Positions 1 through 13,500 of a stretch of DNA of 64,000 nucleotides are shown here, one piece after another. Origin of the DNA: Campylorhamphus procurvoides (Eukaryota > Chordata > Aves > Passeriformes > Dendrocolaptidae); NCBI GenBank assembly GCA_013396655.1, contig WBMV01009262.1:155080-219079 (forward strand). Reading direction: 5' to 3'. The notes under the pieces are model-generated. The model saw only the letters and a program-made list of their open reading frames with translations, had not been told where the DNA came from and made no database searches. A program made the translations under genes and the position numbers. Numbering within the stretch: position 1 is the stretch's first letter; every line of letters starts with the position of its first letter.

Positions 1-1592
1 CGGGACTTTGCCAAGGTCAGTCTGATCCTGAGGATTTGGGGGAAGAGGTAATTTTGGGGAATTTTTCCTGTGATCCATGGGGGACTGTAGAGCCCTCACT
101 ATTTCTTTATAGTGAATTTGTAAGAAAGATGTTTTATTCTGCAGGTCAACCGACTATTTCGTTGCCTTTGGTCACTGGATTATGGTTTGAACTAAGAATT
201 AATAACCAGACTTCTGACATTTCAAATCTTAGTCTGTCTTTTCTCCATCTGGAAGGAGAGTATTTTGTTTCTGGAACCTCCTCAGACCTGAGCTCTTGAG
301 GTTGAATGTGGCAGCTGTGTGTCACATCAGCCCCAGGAATTCATTTCCAACTGAGCCAGCCCTTTCTGCCAGGGCAGGTAATTGTTCTGCAAACACACTG
401 GGGTGTTCTCTTTCTTCCCAGAGCTGGGTGAGAGAGCAGAGCTGCCCAGGAAATGAGCCCAAAAAGCCTCTCTTGTTTGGACTAGATGAATACCAAGTCA
501 TTTGCAGCCCATACAGAGGGGCTGAAATATATATTTCCTGAGGAATCTTTGCTTTTCTGTTGAGCTGCTCCACAAGAGTAGCTACAACCAGCAAAAAAGA
601 AAAGATTCCCTGAAGTGCCTCAATGCAAACAAGAGAAGGATTTAAATCTTCAATGTCTCCTGTCTTGTTCTATATGCCCCTGGCTCTCAGTGAGAGCTTG
701 AATTCAGCCCTTCCAGCCTCTCACTTTTTGACCTCACAGCATTCTTGATAGGTGAAAATTAGATTTTTCTATTCCAGAGGTGGTTGGAAGATGACATTCA
801 TGCCTGTCCCTTCTGAAAAATCAAGGGATAATGCTCCCATAAAGTTCCTCTCTTCTGGATGCACTGTCTGTGGAACTTTATTTTTAAGACTTTTGGTAAA
901 AATTATTTCTGCAGCAACTTGATTCTAGGATGGTTCCTGATATTTTTTGAATGTTTGGCATTTATTTAGAGGAGCCTTCCCTGAGAGGTACTGCTAATTT
1001 CAGGAAAGCTCTATCCTTTCATGTCCTCCTTCAAGGCATTTGGAGTTTAGCACTTATGTGACAGCCTGTGAAGGACTGTGAGTTTAGGAGACACAGCAGA
1101 GAAGTTTTACCTCCCTGGTGCCCCAAAGGTACCACTGTTGTGCCCCAAACCACTGTCACCTTCCTGTTGGTTGTCTCCTCTTCCTTTCCAACTTGTCTTT
1201 ATAATTTCTGTCCCCTTTTCTCCCAGGTGGCTTCAAACCCTGCTCTGCAGGGGTGCTGTTAACTGTAGTGAAGGTTGGACATGATGATCTTGGAGGTGTT
1301 TTCTGACATTAATGATTCTGAAAACCCTTTTCCCTTGGGGATGTCCAGCTCTGTGCCTGGATGAGTAACTGAGGGGCTGAGCAAGGCAGGATATGACAAG
1401 GGTCCTCAAAGTGTCACTGCAGCCCTGGCCACCAAGTTCCTTAGAAATCTTTCCTTGTTTTCCCTCTTTGCCTGTGTTTTCCTCTCACCCCTCCAGTGCA
1501 AACACCAGATCACACACTGCAAGCAGCCAATATCACTTGATTTTCTGTTTCACTGTGGATTGCACCTTCATTTTGATTTGTTTCCCCCCCAG
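1..1592 (+). other. ARID3B: ARID3B intron, 3' part (upstream exons lie outside the window)
   Basis: No coding exon is recognisable here. The stretch ends in a pyrimidine-rich run and an AG directly before the first visible ARID exon at 1593. The residues that should precede that exon in the ARID domain (a Trp- and Gln-rich segment) are not encoded anywhere in this stretch, so the earlier exons must lie to the left of the window. Short open frames here have no recognisable similarity and are judged to be chance. Confidence 0.7.
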
Positions 1593-4500
1593 CTCTATGA
1601 ACTGGATAGTGATCCTGAGCGGAAAGAGTTCCTGGATGACCTCTTCATCTTCATGCAGAAGAGGGGTGAGTGAGCATTTGTTTGAGCTCAGTGAGTAAAA
1701 CAGGGCAGAGGAGGGAATTCTTCCCTCCTGAGTTCCAAAGAACAAATCCAGGCCTTGAACTTGCACATCAGATGGAAGAGCAGAGCCAAGGCTTGAGATA
1801 CTTCTCTTAGGAGATGAGGAATGCAGTAGAAAAGATCTTCTGCCCTGTAGCAATTCCACAGGCACTTTTTCTTTACCCTCCTACCTAATATTGAAGATGT
1901 CCATGCACTGAAGAGCCAAAAATCCCTGAGGGCTTTTGAAGTAGCCCTGGGAATTCTCTGGTCTCCCTTTCAGGTGATGTTTGGTTTCATGGTCTCATGT
2001 TTGGTTTCAGGGATGTACATGAATGCCATCACAGTCTGAGCAGTGGCATGCAAGCTGGGAACTGGGAAAACAGACACCAAGCCCCCTTTTCCTGTGGATT
2101 CCCAGTGTGGCAGCTTTGCAGTTGGGAATTCTGTGTAGCAGAGTGCAGAAGGGCAGAGTTTCTCACATTCCTCCCCATGGTGGCAGCAACTGGCATCTCT
2201 CCCTGCTGGGATGTCACAAGTTTTCTGCTCCCCAGCTATCAAAATTCTCATTGCAAACTATACATAATTAAAATGTATTTGGTATGGTATAAAACATTCT
2301 TCTCTGAGCATTGCTGGTGCTCTCTCATTATCCCTCCAAGGGTGCCAGTTGTCTTTTGAACTCTGCATCTACAGATCCCTCCCTCCAGAAGACTGGGTCA
2401 CAAGCAGAGGAAAGGCTGTCCAATATAACTCTTCATATCTTTGTCCATTTTTCCTACCACAGAGCTGACCTGGATGGATTTTCCCTCTTCAGCTGTTTGA
2501 GGTTATGCTTCCAGATTGTTCAAAAATTAGAGCTGGCTGGGGGTTTTGCTGATGTTTTTGGCTTTCATGTGCAAAGGCATAAACAAGGGTAATTAATTTC
2601 CTGGTAAATCTTAATCTGAGCTCACCTGTTTAGGGAAGGGCTGGTGACTGACATATATGACAACAATCTGCAGGGTGTGATTGGCAGCAACAGAAATCTC
2701 CAAATGCCTGGAGAGAAATCTCCTTAATACTTCAGTGCCTCCTTCTTCCTGCCATTTAATTATTTATAATTGACAAGTTCCCAGAGCCAGGGCTGAGCTG
2801 GTCACCAGCTGGTTGCTGGAGGAGTTTAGCTTTTAATCAGCTGGCTATTTCCAAGTGTATTTGTTTTCTGGAGACTCTATTGTTTTCCTTGTGTGGTAAT
2901 AGGCTGATAATGAAATACAAGAGCTCTGCACCCCTGAGGAAGAAATGCTGAGTGTTCTGCCAGAGGGGCTGGAGATGTTTGGTTCTGCTCTGGGGGACTG
3001 GCTTGAATTCAGGGTACATGACGCAGTCATGGGCTTGCTTTTTACATGGGCACCCCCAAAATAAATAGGTAGAGGGACCCCAGGGAGCCAAGTTCCTTCA
3101 GGTTGATGGGCCAACTGGACAGTGTATGCTGAGCTATGGGGGGTGGCTTCTCTGTCCCTAATATGAGCTGCTGTGTCTTCCTGCAGAGGAAATCTTTTGA
3201 TTTGACATGTTTTTTTTAGGAGCTGTGTGTCCACTTTTCCTATTCCTGCTCTTCCCAGGGTTTGGTTTTCTAGTGAGCAGGTGGACATACCCACTGTGTC
3301 CTGTTTTGGGTGCTTCTCAGGCTTCATTTCTCTCCCCCTTGCTTTATGTGCCAACAAACATCCCAACCCAAGGCTGAACAGCTGCCTTGGTCTGAGAGAG
3401 CCCCCCCAGATTTGGCTCTGACATGGGTTCCTTGCACCTGAGAGTGAAGTGCTGTGTTTCTTAGCTGGTACATGTGAAGAGCTGCTTAATTTGCACCTCG
3501 TGTCTGAAGGGGATGAAAAGCAGCTCTGCCAATAAAAACGCTGCTGCTGTAAAAACAGGGATTTGCTGTTGTCCAGGAGCAGCCAGAGAAGGGCCAGCCC
3601 TTGTTTGGGGTGATGGATTTGGGGCACAGATCACAGGCTGATGCTGAACCAAACCAAGCCTGATGTGAAAGATAAATGAGAGATTTCACAGGAGCTACTG
3701 GGGAACTGGAGGGATGAAAAGGTTTAGTTGCTGGTGCTGCTTTAGGAATGTACCTCGAAATGGGAAGCCATGAAACAGCCTTAATGTAGATCAAATGTGC
3801 AGGTCTCCTCTTCCTCTTAGCACAGCGGGTTGTCTGCAGCTGCAAGTGATAAAATGGCCCTTCAGCAGCAATAATGATGGAAGAGGGAGATGAGAGGGAA
3901 GCTGTAACTCTTCCTTTGTTGGGTGTTTTATTCTTTGGCTGTGTTTAGGGGAAGGGGTCCCACTATGGCTGTGATTGAAGGGGCAGATGGGGAGAGGAAG
4001 GAATGTGGCTGATTGGTGTGTACCCTGCCTTCAAACCAGGCCTGGGACAGTGCCAGGACATGGCTCCCCCCTTCCACCTTCCCTTTCCTCACTTCTCCCA
4101 AAGTCCCCCAGCAAAGGTTTTCTTTCCTGGCACTGATAAGAGATAAACAGCCTCAGCAGTGCTTTCCCTCCATTTCCATTGCTTATCTGCTGTCTTGTGA
4201 TATGCTGAGCCTTGAGGTTTGGTTTTCAGAGGTGTATTTGGTGCTGAGCCCCTGGCACAGGTTGCCTAGAGAAGCTGTCACTGCTCCATCCCTGGAAGTG
4301 TCCAAGGCCAAGTTGGAGCAACCTGGGCTAGTGGGAAGTGTCTCTGCCCATGACACGGGGTGGAACAAGATTGGCTTTAAGGTCCTTCCAACCCAAAGCA
4401 TTCCATGATATATTTTTGACATCCTGCTGCATGAGGAGATGCTTTATAGTCATGTTTTGGGTTCAGGACATTCCTGAGGGCACAGACTGAAGATTCCCTG

Positions 4501-7500
4501 TGAGTGCTCTGTGGAGTGAGTTGCATCACAGGCATGAAAGCTGGATTTGTTCCACCTGCCTCTGAAGACACCACAGGCAGGAGCAGTTTAATAAGTGCCC
4601 TAAGTGCACCCATTCCAATAACTCAGGGTATCTTGTGTTCCCACATCTTTTGCATTAACTAAAATAATTTTATTACAGAAATGTCCATAGCCAGATGGGC
4701 AAATTCATTTACTCAGCTCAGCCTCAGCATCACCTGCCTTGGAGCAGTGGGATTGTTGCATCCCTGGAAGGATCAGTGTTCATGCAAGACATTCCTCTGG
4801 AATAAAGCTTTGCTGGGGAAGAGCTCTGAGTGCATGTTGTGGTGTATTAGGAAAGGCTCCTTTCCAGGGAAGCTGCTTCTTTCATTTGAAGTCCTGCCTT
4901 TGTGAAACCCCCATAAAATGTCTCAGATTTTGTACAGCTCTACTAATTCTGTTCAGGGTTTCTGCATGATCTTGGTCTTCCCAGGTGGTTTGACCATTCT
5001 AGTGCTTGATTTGTACATACATAGAAGGGGCTTTGTAAGCCTGACCATGTGGCTTCAATGTTTTCCTGCTGTTGTATTTGCCAGCTGAGCATTTTGGATG
5101 TGGAAATACCTCAAATCCAGGAGATTGACAGCAGCATTTAGTGATGGAGTCTTTTATCTCTAGGCCAAGTGATGTTTATGCAATGTTTGTTTATGGATTA
5201 TGCTTCGTTCTTGCACTGACTCAATTTTCCAAGTTTCTTGTTTTGATCCTCCAGAGATATTTTTGGCTCTGAATTAAGCAATGTAGTTCTCTAAATGAGA
5301 TATCAATAGACATAAATTCTCAGCATCCTTTGCTTGTGCTACCTTGCTTTGTGCTGCAGCAAATGCTTCCCTGAATAGCAGGTGATGCCCTGCAGTGGAA
5401 AATTCCCACTTGAAGAACTGCAGAGGTTTCTTCTAAATGGTCCCAGTGAATCTGGAGAAGTGTTTTTTCCCTGTCAAACCCTTGGATCTGTGCACAGCTA
5501 CATCTCTGCTTCCTGTACTTCCCTTAAGAGCCTTTTAGGTCACCTATTCTGACATAGAGTGAGAAAAATGGTGACCTGTGTCTCGTGCAAGTGGGGAATC
5601 CATGAAACATTTTAAGTTTTTCCTTTTAGTTCTTTGAAAGAATGATTTTCCCTTAATTTGTAGAGGGAACTGTCATTCTGGTGACATTCCTACATTCTTT
5701 AAGTGGGGGGAGCCCAGTGGCTGGGAACAGAATCCACCACTTCATGCACTTACCCACCTGGAAGTGATGGTAGGATTAAAATAGGTGCAAAGACAAGTGC
5801 TTTGGGTCTCCAAATAAAGATGCTCCTCTGGGAAGGAGTCCCATCCCTGAAGTAGGATTCCCTATAGCATCCCAAAAATTTGCAGGGAATGTTTTGCTGA
5901 TCCACCTGAAGTGCCAGGTGACTGAACTTCCACCAGAAGTTGATATTTTGGAGAGTTAATCTGCAAATTCCAGTGATTTAGGAGCAGTTCTCAGCAGGTC
6001 TGTCCCGTAAAACCCAAACTTTCTCCCTGTTTTTTTGATATATAACATCAAAATGTTCATGGCAGGCACACGTGACAGGTTTTTTTCTCTAATTTGGAAA
6101 AGGCCTGGAAGCTTTGCTTTGGAAAGATCTAAAAAAAAAAGAAAAATCTTTTCTGGGAAAATAAACATTCCAGTTCAAATAATTATTCCTTGGTTTCAGG
6201 CTGAGGAAAATGGTGGTTCAGAGTAAATACTGCTTTAGCTCCAAAGAAAAATCATACTGGAAGCTGCAACTGGAATTAATGGGAAAATAGTGTGAGTTTG
6301 CTTGGTTCTGGCTTACAGGGGATTTGTTTTAAATGTTTGATTGTGAACTGGGTTGGCACTGGGCAGGGTGCAGAGGAAATTAATTTGAAGTTACTGAGAG
6401 TTGTGTCTTTGCATCCACCTTCTGTAGCTTTACTCAGGTGATTCACCCTCTGTACCTGAGGATCTGAGTCTCAGGTACTCCTGTCTGGGTATATAAAACT
6501 GAGTGATGGAATCAGACATTTATTCTCACTTCCCCTAAAGGCTGAGGTGTTGAATTTTGTCACATTTTTCTAGCACACCCCAAAACTGGATGTTTGTGTC
6601 TCAAATCCTGCTTTTCTCAAGTCCTTTCTTCTATTGATACTTTCTTTTCCCTCCTAAAATTTAACATCCCATTTTTTTAAAATGATTAATGAACTCCTGC
6701 AGGGGTGGCTCAGGAGTAGAGAGATGACCCTGCAGATATCCAGGTGTGTTTCTACCTCTCCTTGCCTGGAGAAGAGAAGTTAAATCCCTATGTTTCCCAG
6801 GTCATCCATGTGGAAACCCACCACCAGTTGCACAAGGCTTCAATATCTGCTGAAGAAATTGGGTACTGGGAAATATATTGGACCCAGCTGGGTACAGGAG
6901 AGCAAATCTCCATGGGATTTCTCTTCAGGGGGAAGGTTAATGTGGCTGGAGCCTTGGCTAATGTGAGCAGGGCACTGGATGCCAGTTAGAGGGCCGAAAT
7001 CTGATAAGGGGCTGCCGAAATCTGATAAGGTGCTTCTGTCAGCCCCACTCGGGGAGGAGGGAGGCACTGATGGCTTTGAAGGGGGGCAGATAAGAAGTGG
7101 CCTCCTGTCAAATAGAGCATTATTGATTACCTTCTATCGTGGCTCCTGCTTGGAGAGCAGCTTGTAATGGGCTGCAGGCTCCCAGATCAGGGAGGGACAT
7201 TCCTGTTGGGAGGTGGAAATGCCATGCCTGGAGAGGGAGGAAATCAGTTGTGACACGGCAAGGAGGAGAGAGGTTTGTCTCTTCTGGATATATTTGCTTT
7301 TTATTTTAACACTGAGTGAGCCAAAGCAATAAATAAAGCTCGGGCAGCTGGGGTGGCTGAACCCCCAGCTTTGCCTGAAGCCATCCAGGATTTGTTCCTG
7401 GAGAGATATTCCAGCAAACCAGGAGCTGAGCCAGGGCAGGGTTCAAGTTGATTTGCTCGTGTGCAGTGCTGTAGAAGTGAATTTTCCCTCTGCTTAGCCT

Positions 7501-10500
7501 GGGAGATCACAGACTCCAAGTATTTACTTTGTCTCCCTTCAAAGAAGTATGAAGTTCTCATCAAGATTTGGTTCAATTTTATTTTAAATCATTGTGGACT
7601 TTTGAAGTTTCCTGGGGAAAACCCGTTCATTTTGACTATCTGATATTGTTTCTCTTTCGAACATATTTAGAGGGGAAAGACCAGCTTTTTCTTTGCCTGT
7701 TACAAGTTGTGGTTTAAAAATGCCCTTTCTATGCCCATTTTTCACTCCAGGACGTGCTGGATTGCAATTTAAATGTTGCTCTGTAGTGTAAATATTTGGG
7801 ATTCTCACCCACTTTCTTCCTTGCTATGAAAGGACACTTCTGGGGGTAAATTGGATAGGAAAAGTGGGAGGTGATTGGAAAAGTGATGCTGCAGGATGGA
7901 TGTCATGAAGTGTTCTTTGACTCCTGCATGCAGGACAAGTCATGGCTTGGGCTGTTTGATGGTGGGGAAATCCCTGCAGTGGGGAGAGTGGCCCTTGGCA
8001 GGGAATCTCCATCGTGGAGGACTTGGAAAGCCAAGCAAATTTGGTTAAACCTTTAATTTGGTTAAAAACAGGCTCTGGGGCAGTTTCCATCAGTCTGCAT
8101 CTTCAGGCTGAGATTTAATTCTGAAGCCTGGCTAAGAGAGGATGAAGAACAGGAAAACAAACCCCCTTGGGCAGCGTGGTTGGATGGGTGACAAAGATGA
8201 TGGTCCAAAGTTTAGTCCCTCAGCAAGGGAGGGACAGCTGAATGAGGGAGCAGAGCCTGTGGATGCCCATGGCTTGACCAAACCCCTTCCCCAGCAACTG
8301 CTTCATAGGAGTGAAAACAGCCATTCCAAGGTTTTCTAGGGTTTGCAGCTTCCTCAGCAGCTTAAATAGCTTTTGAAGAGTGAAAATCAAGCAGTTGCTG
8401 CCTTTCCAGATCAGGGGACATAGGGGGGACATTGAGGCCTCTCCAGGTAAGCCCTTGAGGCTTCTCTTCTGCCTGCCTGGAACAGAAGAGGCTTTTGAAG
8501 GGGTGGAATTCCCTTGAAGGATAGAGATGTTTGTAGCTACAGTCAGCCTTCCCCAGGGAAATCCTTTATTCCAGAAATCTCAATTGGAGCTACAGCTGCC
8601 TTTCTCCTCAGAAAACCAGGAGCCTGTGGGCTCTGGGATGGCTCCCCTTTCAGAGTTTGTCCTCTTGAGGTCTCCCATCGAGTCAGCATCTTCTCTTTTC
8701 CAGTGGGAAAAGGCTCCTTGTGCCCCCTCTTTGCTTCCTTGCAGCAACGAGCCAAGTTACATGGCTGGGGTTATGTTAAAAAGTTGTTTTCTGAGAAAAC
8801 TAGGGGAGGAACTGGTCATCTTCCTCTCCCTCCTGAAGCCAGGCAAGGCTTTGGGGCATCCAGGCTTTCTGAGAGCTGGCAGGAGAGAGCGAGAGAGGCT
8901 TGCGAGTACAGTAAAATGAGTTTGCCATCAAAAGGCAACAAGTCTTCTGCTGTGCCCCCGGCAAGCTGACCTTTCCCTCAGGAATTCTCCCCTCTGACCT
9001 CCAAATCATTAATCCTCCTGCTGCCAGATGACAGTAATCCATCATGGCCCCTGACAAGCCTTGCAGCCGCCTGTGAAAGGATCCGCTCGCCTTCAGCATC
9101 CCCAGCGTCCCATGGTACTCATTTTTCAGCCTTTCCTGTCTGGAGCACTGGGGGCTTCCAGTGAAGACTTTATCGCCTCTGAGAGGGCTGGGGGAGGAGG
9201 GTAATGCAGGAAACACTCTGAGGAAACACTCAGAGCCACGTCTTGCTGTGGAAAATATAGAGAATTTAGAGATCCGAAGCCCAAATCGTTCTCTGCGAGA
9301 GCTGGGGGATGTTACTTGGAGGAAAAAGTATGGGAAGGAAATGATTCCGTCTCCATGCTCAAGTGAGAGGAGGATGGAAGTGGTTTTGTCCCTGCTGTGG
9401 TTTCTCTTCTGTATTTAATGAGGTGGAAACAAATTAGAAGTTTTCCCTTAGTTGATAAATTTGTATTTCATGTATAAACATATTTAGCTTAGTTTATAAA
9501 CATATATTTCTATATAAATATCTGTTAGGGGAGTTTGTATTTAGTTTACAAATTCAATTTCAGGGCACTTTGGTCTTGTTTAAAAGCAAAAATGAGGAAG
9601 GGAAGGTGTCCAAGGGGTGGGGAGGTGGGGAGGTCAGGTCTTGATGCTGTTCCTGCTGAGGAAGGAAACCCTAACCCTAACCCTAACCCTAACCCAGGCT
9701 CCCTGGAAATGTTGAAGTCTTTATTTCCCACTGATGTAGGTGATGTTTGTGCCTTCCACAGGAGTGTTTGGATAAATACACTTTGTGTGTTTTTCCAACT
9801 GCTGAGCTGTGGGAATCTAAAGAAGAGGAAAGGTGTGGTTGGGATAAATGCAGTATATTAAAAAGTGGATATGTCTTAATACTTATGTATTAGCTACTTG
9901 TTCACCTTAGGAGCTTTATCTGTGACCTTCCCTTTCACTCCCCATCTGGTCAGTGTCCAAGGAGAGCTGGATGAGAGTCCCTTCTGGACAAGTTAATCCT
10001 ATTCCCTGAATTGGATTGGGGAGGAGTGGGTGGCTTTGAGGGGCACCACATTGCTTGGAGGACTGAGGGGAAAGGGGCTTGATCCTCCTCCAGCACAGCA
10101 AAGGCTTTGCAGCTTTAATTAATTAATGAAGGCGCATTTTGGGGGTGTCAAACCCAGCTTTGGCTCTTCCTGGAGACCTTGGAGAGAAGTATTTTGTGTT
10201 TTCCCTTTGGGTATGGCTTTGGTTGCCGTGGCTCAGCTGATGAATGATAACTCCAGGCTGGTAACATGATCGTTCCCAGTGCTCGGTGGGTCCTCCCAGG
10301 CTGTTCCTGTGATCTTAATCTGCAATAACACTCCGAGACAAAATGGAGGCTTGAGGGGGAAAAAAATGCAGCAAATCGAGGCTTTTTTGGGAGGGACCAA
10401 CTCCCAGCTGGGATGGAGGGAGCCGCAAGAGTGTTTAGAGGGTTTGGAAACCTCTGCAGGAGGAGGATCTGCTGCATCTTAGAGAATCACTGCTTTGTGG

Positions 10501-13500
10501 ACTTTCTGCTGTGGGCAGGGAAGGGGTTGTTTGGACAAGACAAGAAGAAGAGGATGTGACAGATATTATATAAACGGGATCATGTGCTCCTGATGTTTTC
10601 TTACACTCCAAGAGTTACAGCTTGGTGGCATTTTCAGACCTTTAAAGCTGAAAAAATTGCCTGTTTTACCCACCACTTCATTAAAGTGTGGGAATTGGCA
10701 CCATGAGCTAATGCCTAACAGGCTTCCAAAAGAAAAGAGAGGGAGGGGAAAAAAATTCCACTCAGATGTATAATGAGGACATCTGCAGAGCTGAGTTCCT
10801 TTTCACTGAACAGAATAAACCCCATTTATAAGGGCCATAAAGTGGTCTGCTCCAGGGCATTAAGGGAATCGCTGGCTGACCAGCAGTGGCACAAGCCTCC
10901 CCTGTGGATTGGGTATGCCATCATTACAGCCCTTCCCAGGCTTTCCTGTAAAGGCTGGTGCTAACCATTGTGGGGGACAGGATACTGAGCTCAGATGGAC
11001 AGCTCTTTGATCCAGGACAGTATTTCCTAGGCAAAATAAAAGGGTTGCCACATCAGCTTTCTCCCCCGCCCCAAACCCTTCTTCCTCTCTGTGTCTAAAT
11101 CTCATTAGTTTGACCTTTAGCACTTGGAGGAGCTGCTAAAGGGGAGCTAACAGGTTAAAAATCAGCTTTTCTGTTGTGTTAACCCAAAAGATGACAGAAC
11201 TGAGCAGGAAGGATGGAGCTGGTTCCCTGTTTGTCCTCAGTAGGATTGAATAAGGCCTTGGCTTGGGCTCCAAAAGATGCTTGGTGTTCCTCACAGCTCC
11301 TGTGTGGCCTCGTTAGGGAGTTATTTGGGAGCACGTTCAGGGAAAAAGAGTGGGAGGATAAAAACACTGTGTGAGCAGTGGGAAGAGCAGCCCTTTCTTT
11401 ACCTTTGTAGCAAAAGGTTGTACACATCCTTGTGAGGGAGGATGGAGGTGTTGGGGGGAGATGCTCTCTAGTATCATTTATCCCTTTTTTTTTCCCGTTC
11501 CCAAGCAGTACAGGACAGCAAATCCTGGGGAATGAGGGAGCAGAAACCCACTGTAGAGTAGCTGGAGTTGCCTGGCTGCTCAGCCCCTTCCTGAGCACAA
11601 CCAACACAGATTTTTATCTGTGATTGCCCTGAGCTCATAAAACTGGATTCCTTCGTGCCTCAGCGCCAGGATTAGTCCCAACTTCCCCTCTTTCTATTTG
11701 AGAAGCTGCTCGTTGCTGTGGGGGTTTTTTGGTCTGATAATTGCCCACAGGAAAGGAATTTTCATGGAAAGGGCGTGCCATGTGGCTGCACTTCCCTGCC
11801 TCCTTTACTTGCCCATGCAGAGCTCCTGAATTTCCCATTAGAAGGCAGATCAATAACTCCAACCTGCCTGTTTTCTTGGCCTCCTTTTCCCCCTGTCTCC
11901 CTGCAGGAACTCCCATCAACCGGATCCCCATCATGGCAAAGCAGATCCTGGATCTCTACATGCTCTACAAGCTGGTGACCGAAAAGGGTGGGCTGGTGGA
12001 GATCATCAACAAGAAGATCTGGAGGGAGATCACCAAAGGCCTTAACCTGCCCACTTCCATCACCAGTGCCGCCTTCACCCTGCGGACACAGTGAGTTGGG
12101 GAGGTCTGACAGCAGGCATGGGTGTGGATCTGATCCCCTCCACTGCCCTCCTTTTTGCTTGTTTAAACTCCTCAGGGCTTGGAGAGTCTTGTCTGTCCCT
12201 GAAAAGCACTTGGCACAGGGAAGAAGAAGAGAGGGAGACAGACCTCCTGATTTTAGGCATCAAGTATAAACCTGGTCATTTAATGTCTCTTAGCATTGGA
12301 AACTTGGAATTGGGCAGCTCCTCACTGTGAGGATTGCTTGTCTGATCTGCAGTTCTCATTTAGGGAAGAAAGAAAGGAAGAAAAAGTGGGATAAGCAGGA
12401 GAAAAAGAATGGTGAAAGTAAAATGCCTGTAAAATTTTGTAACTGGGCTCTGGGAATCTGCTCCCAGCTCTTCTGGTTTTCTTGGGAGTTAGAAAACTGA
12501 GTCCCCAGAGAGAGAAACTCTTGCCATCTCCCCAGCCTTTGGTACAACAGGCTGTTCCTGCAAACCTGTGGGTTAAAGTGATAAGATTTGGTGCTGTCTG
12601 GTTCAAATGACTTGGACAAGAGTAATTCCTCACATTTCCTTCCTTGTTGTGGTCTGAGATCTTAGTTCTTAGAATTATAGATTCTCAGCTGTAAAAGAAC
12701 TGTGGATGATTCTTAGATGGTGAGCTGTAAAGAAGTTCTGGATGATTCTTGCCTGCCCTTATGGGTGTAGTAATATATATTCACATGTTTTCCTACAAAC
12801 CCTGAGTGAATTCAGTGTTTGAGCTTTGCTTCACATACAAACTGCCCAGTGCTTTTCAAAGCTCATGATGTGCAGACTCCAGATCTGCAGAGAACCTCAA
12901 GCTGAGAGTCTTCCTGCCCCTGATGTGTCTTTCTGAAGCCTGTAATTCCATGTTCTGCTAAGAAACTGCTGGAGTTTCCCTGTGCTCTCCTCTCCCCAGG
13001 TACATGAAGTACCTCTATGCCTACGAGTGCGAGAAGAAGTCCCTCAGCTCCCCAGCAGAGCTCCAGGCTGCCATTGATGGGAACAGACGGGAGGGCCGAC
13101 GGCCCAGCTACAGCTCCTCCTTGTTCAGCTACTCACCCACCACCACAGGGCCCCCTTCCCTCCTGTCTCCCCCCAAAATCCGCTTCCCCATCATTGGCGT
13201 GGCACCGAGCAGTGGCACCAGCAACCCTCGAGTGTCTCCAGCAGCAGCGGTCAGAAAAGGTCAGCTACTTTTACTGGAGGCACTGAAACAGTTATTTTTC
13301 CATTTGACCCACCCAAACTCATTTGGATTTGGTATTAAGGGGATTTGGGTGGGTATTAATGGGATTTGGGGGGCTCGAAATGGCCTGCCTGTGGTTTAAA
13401 CCCTCGTGTGAGAGACTGACTCTCTTCTCCTTTTCCAGGTGACGGAGTACCCTTGACCGTGTCTATGCCAAATCGTATTGCTGTGCCAGTGACCTTGAGC

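Larger units (their letters stand above)
1666..11906 (+). other. ARID3B: Large ARID3B intron splitting the ARID domain
   Basis: This 10.2 kb intron lies between two ARID-encoding exons, with a GTGAGT donor at 1666 and a CTGCAG acceptor ending at 11906. It contains one CR1 fragment (4245-4411), a duplicated GATA-containing motif near 7.0 kb, a telomeric-repeat island (9667-9695) and an AT-rich homeodomain-like run TTTAATTAATTAATGA at 10114-10129. The 8.9-9.1 kb stretch has several TAATCC/ATTA and TGACCT half-site-like words, which could be a regulatory element. I see no coding exon or RNA gene. Confidence 0.75.
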
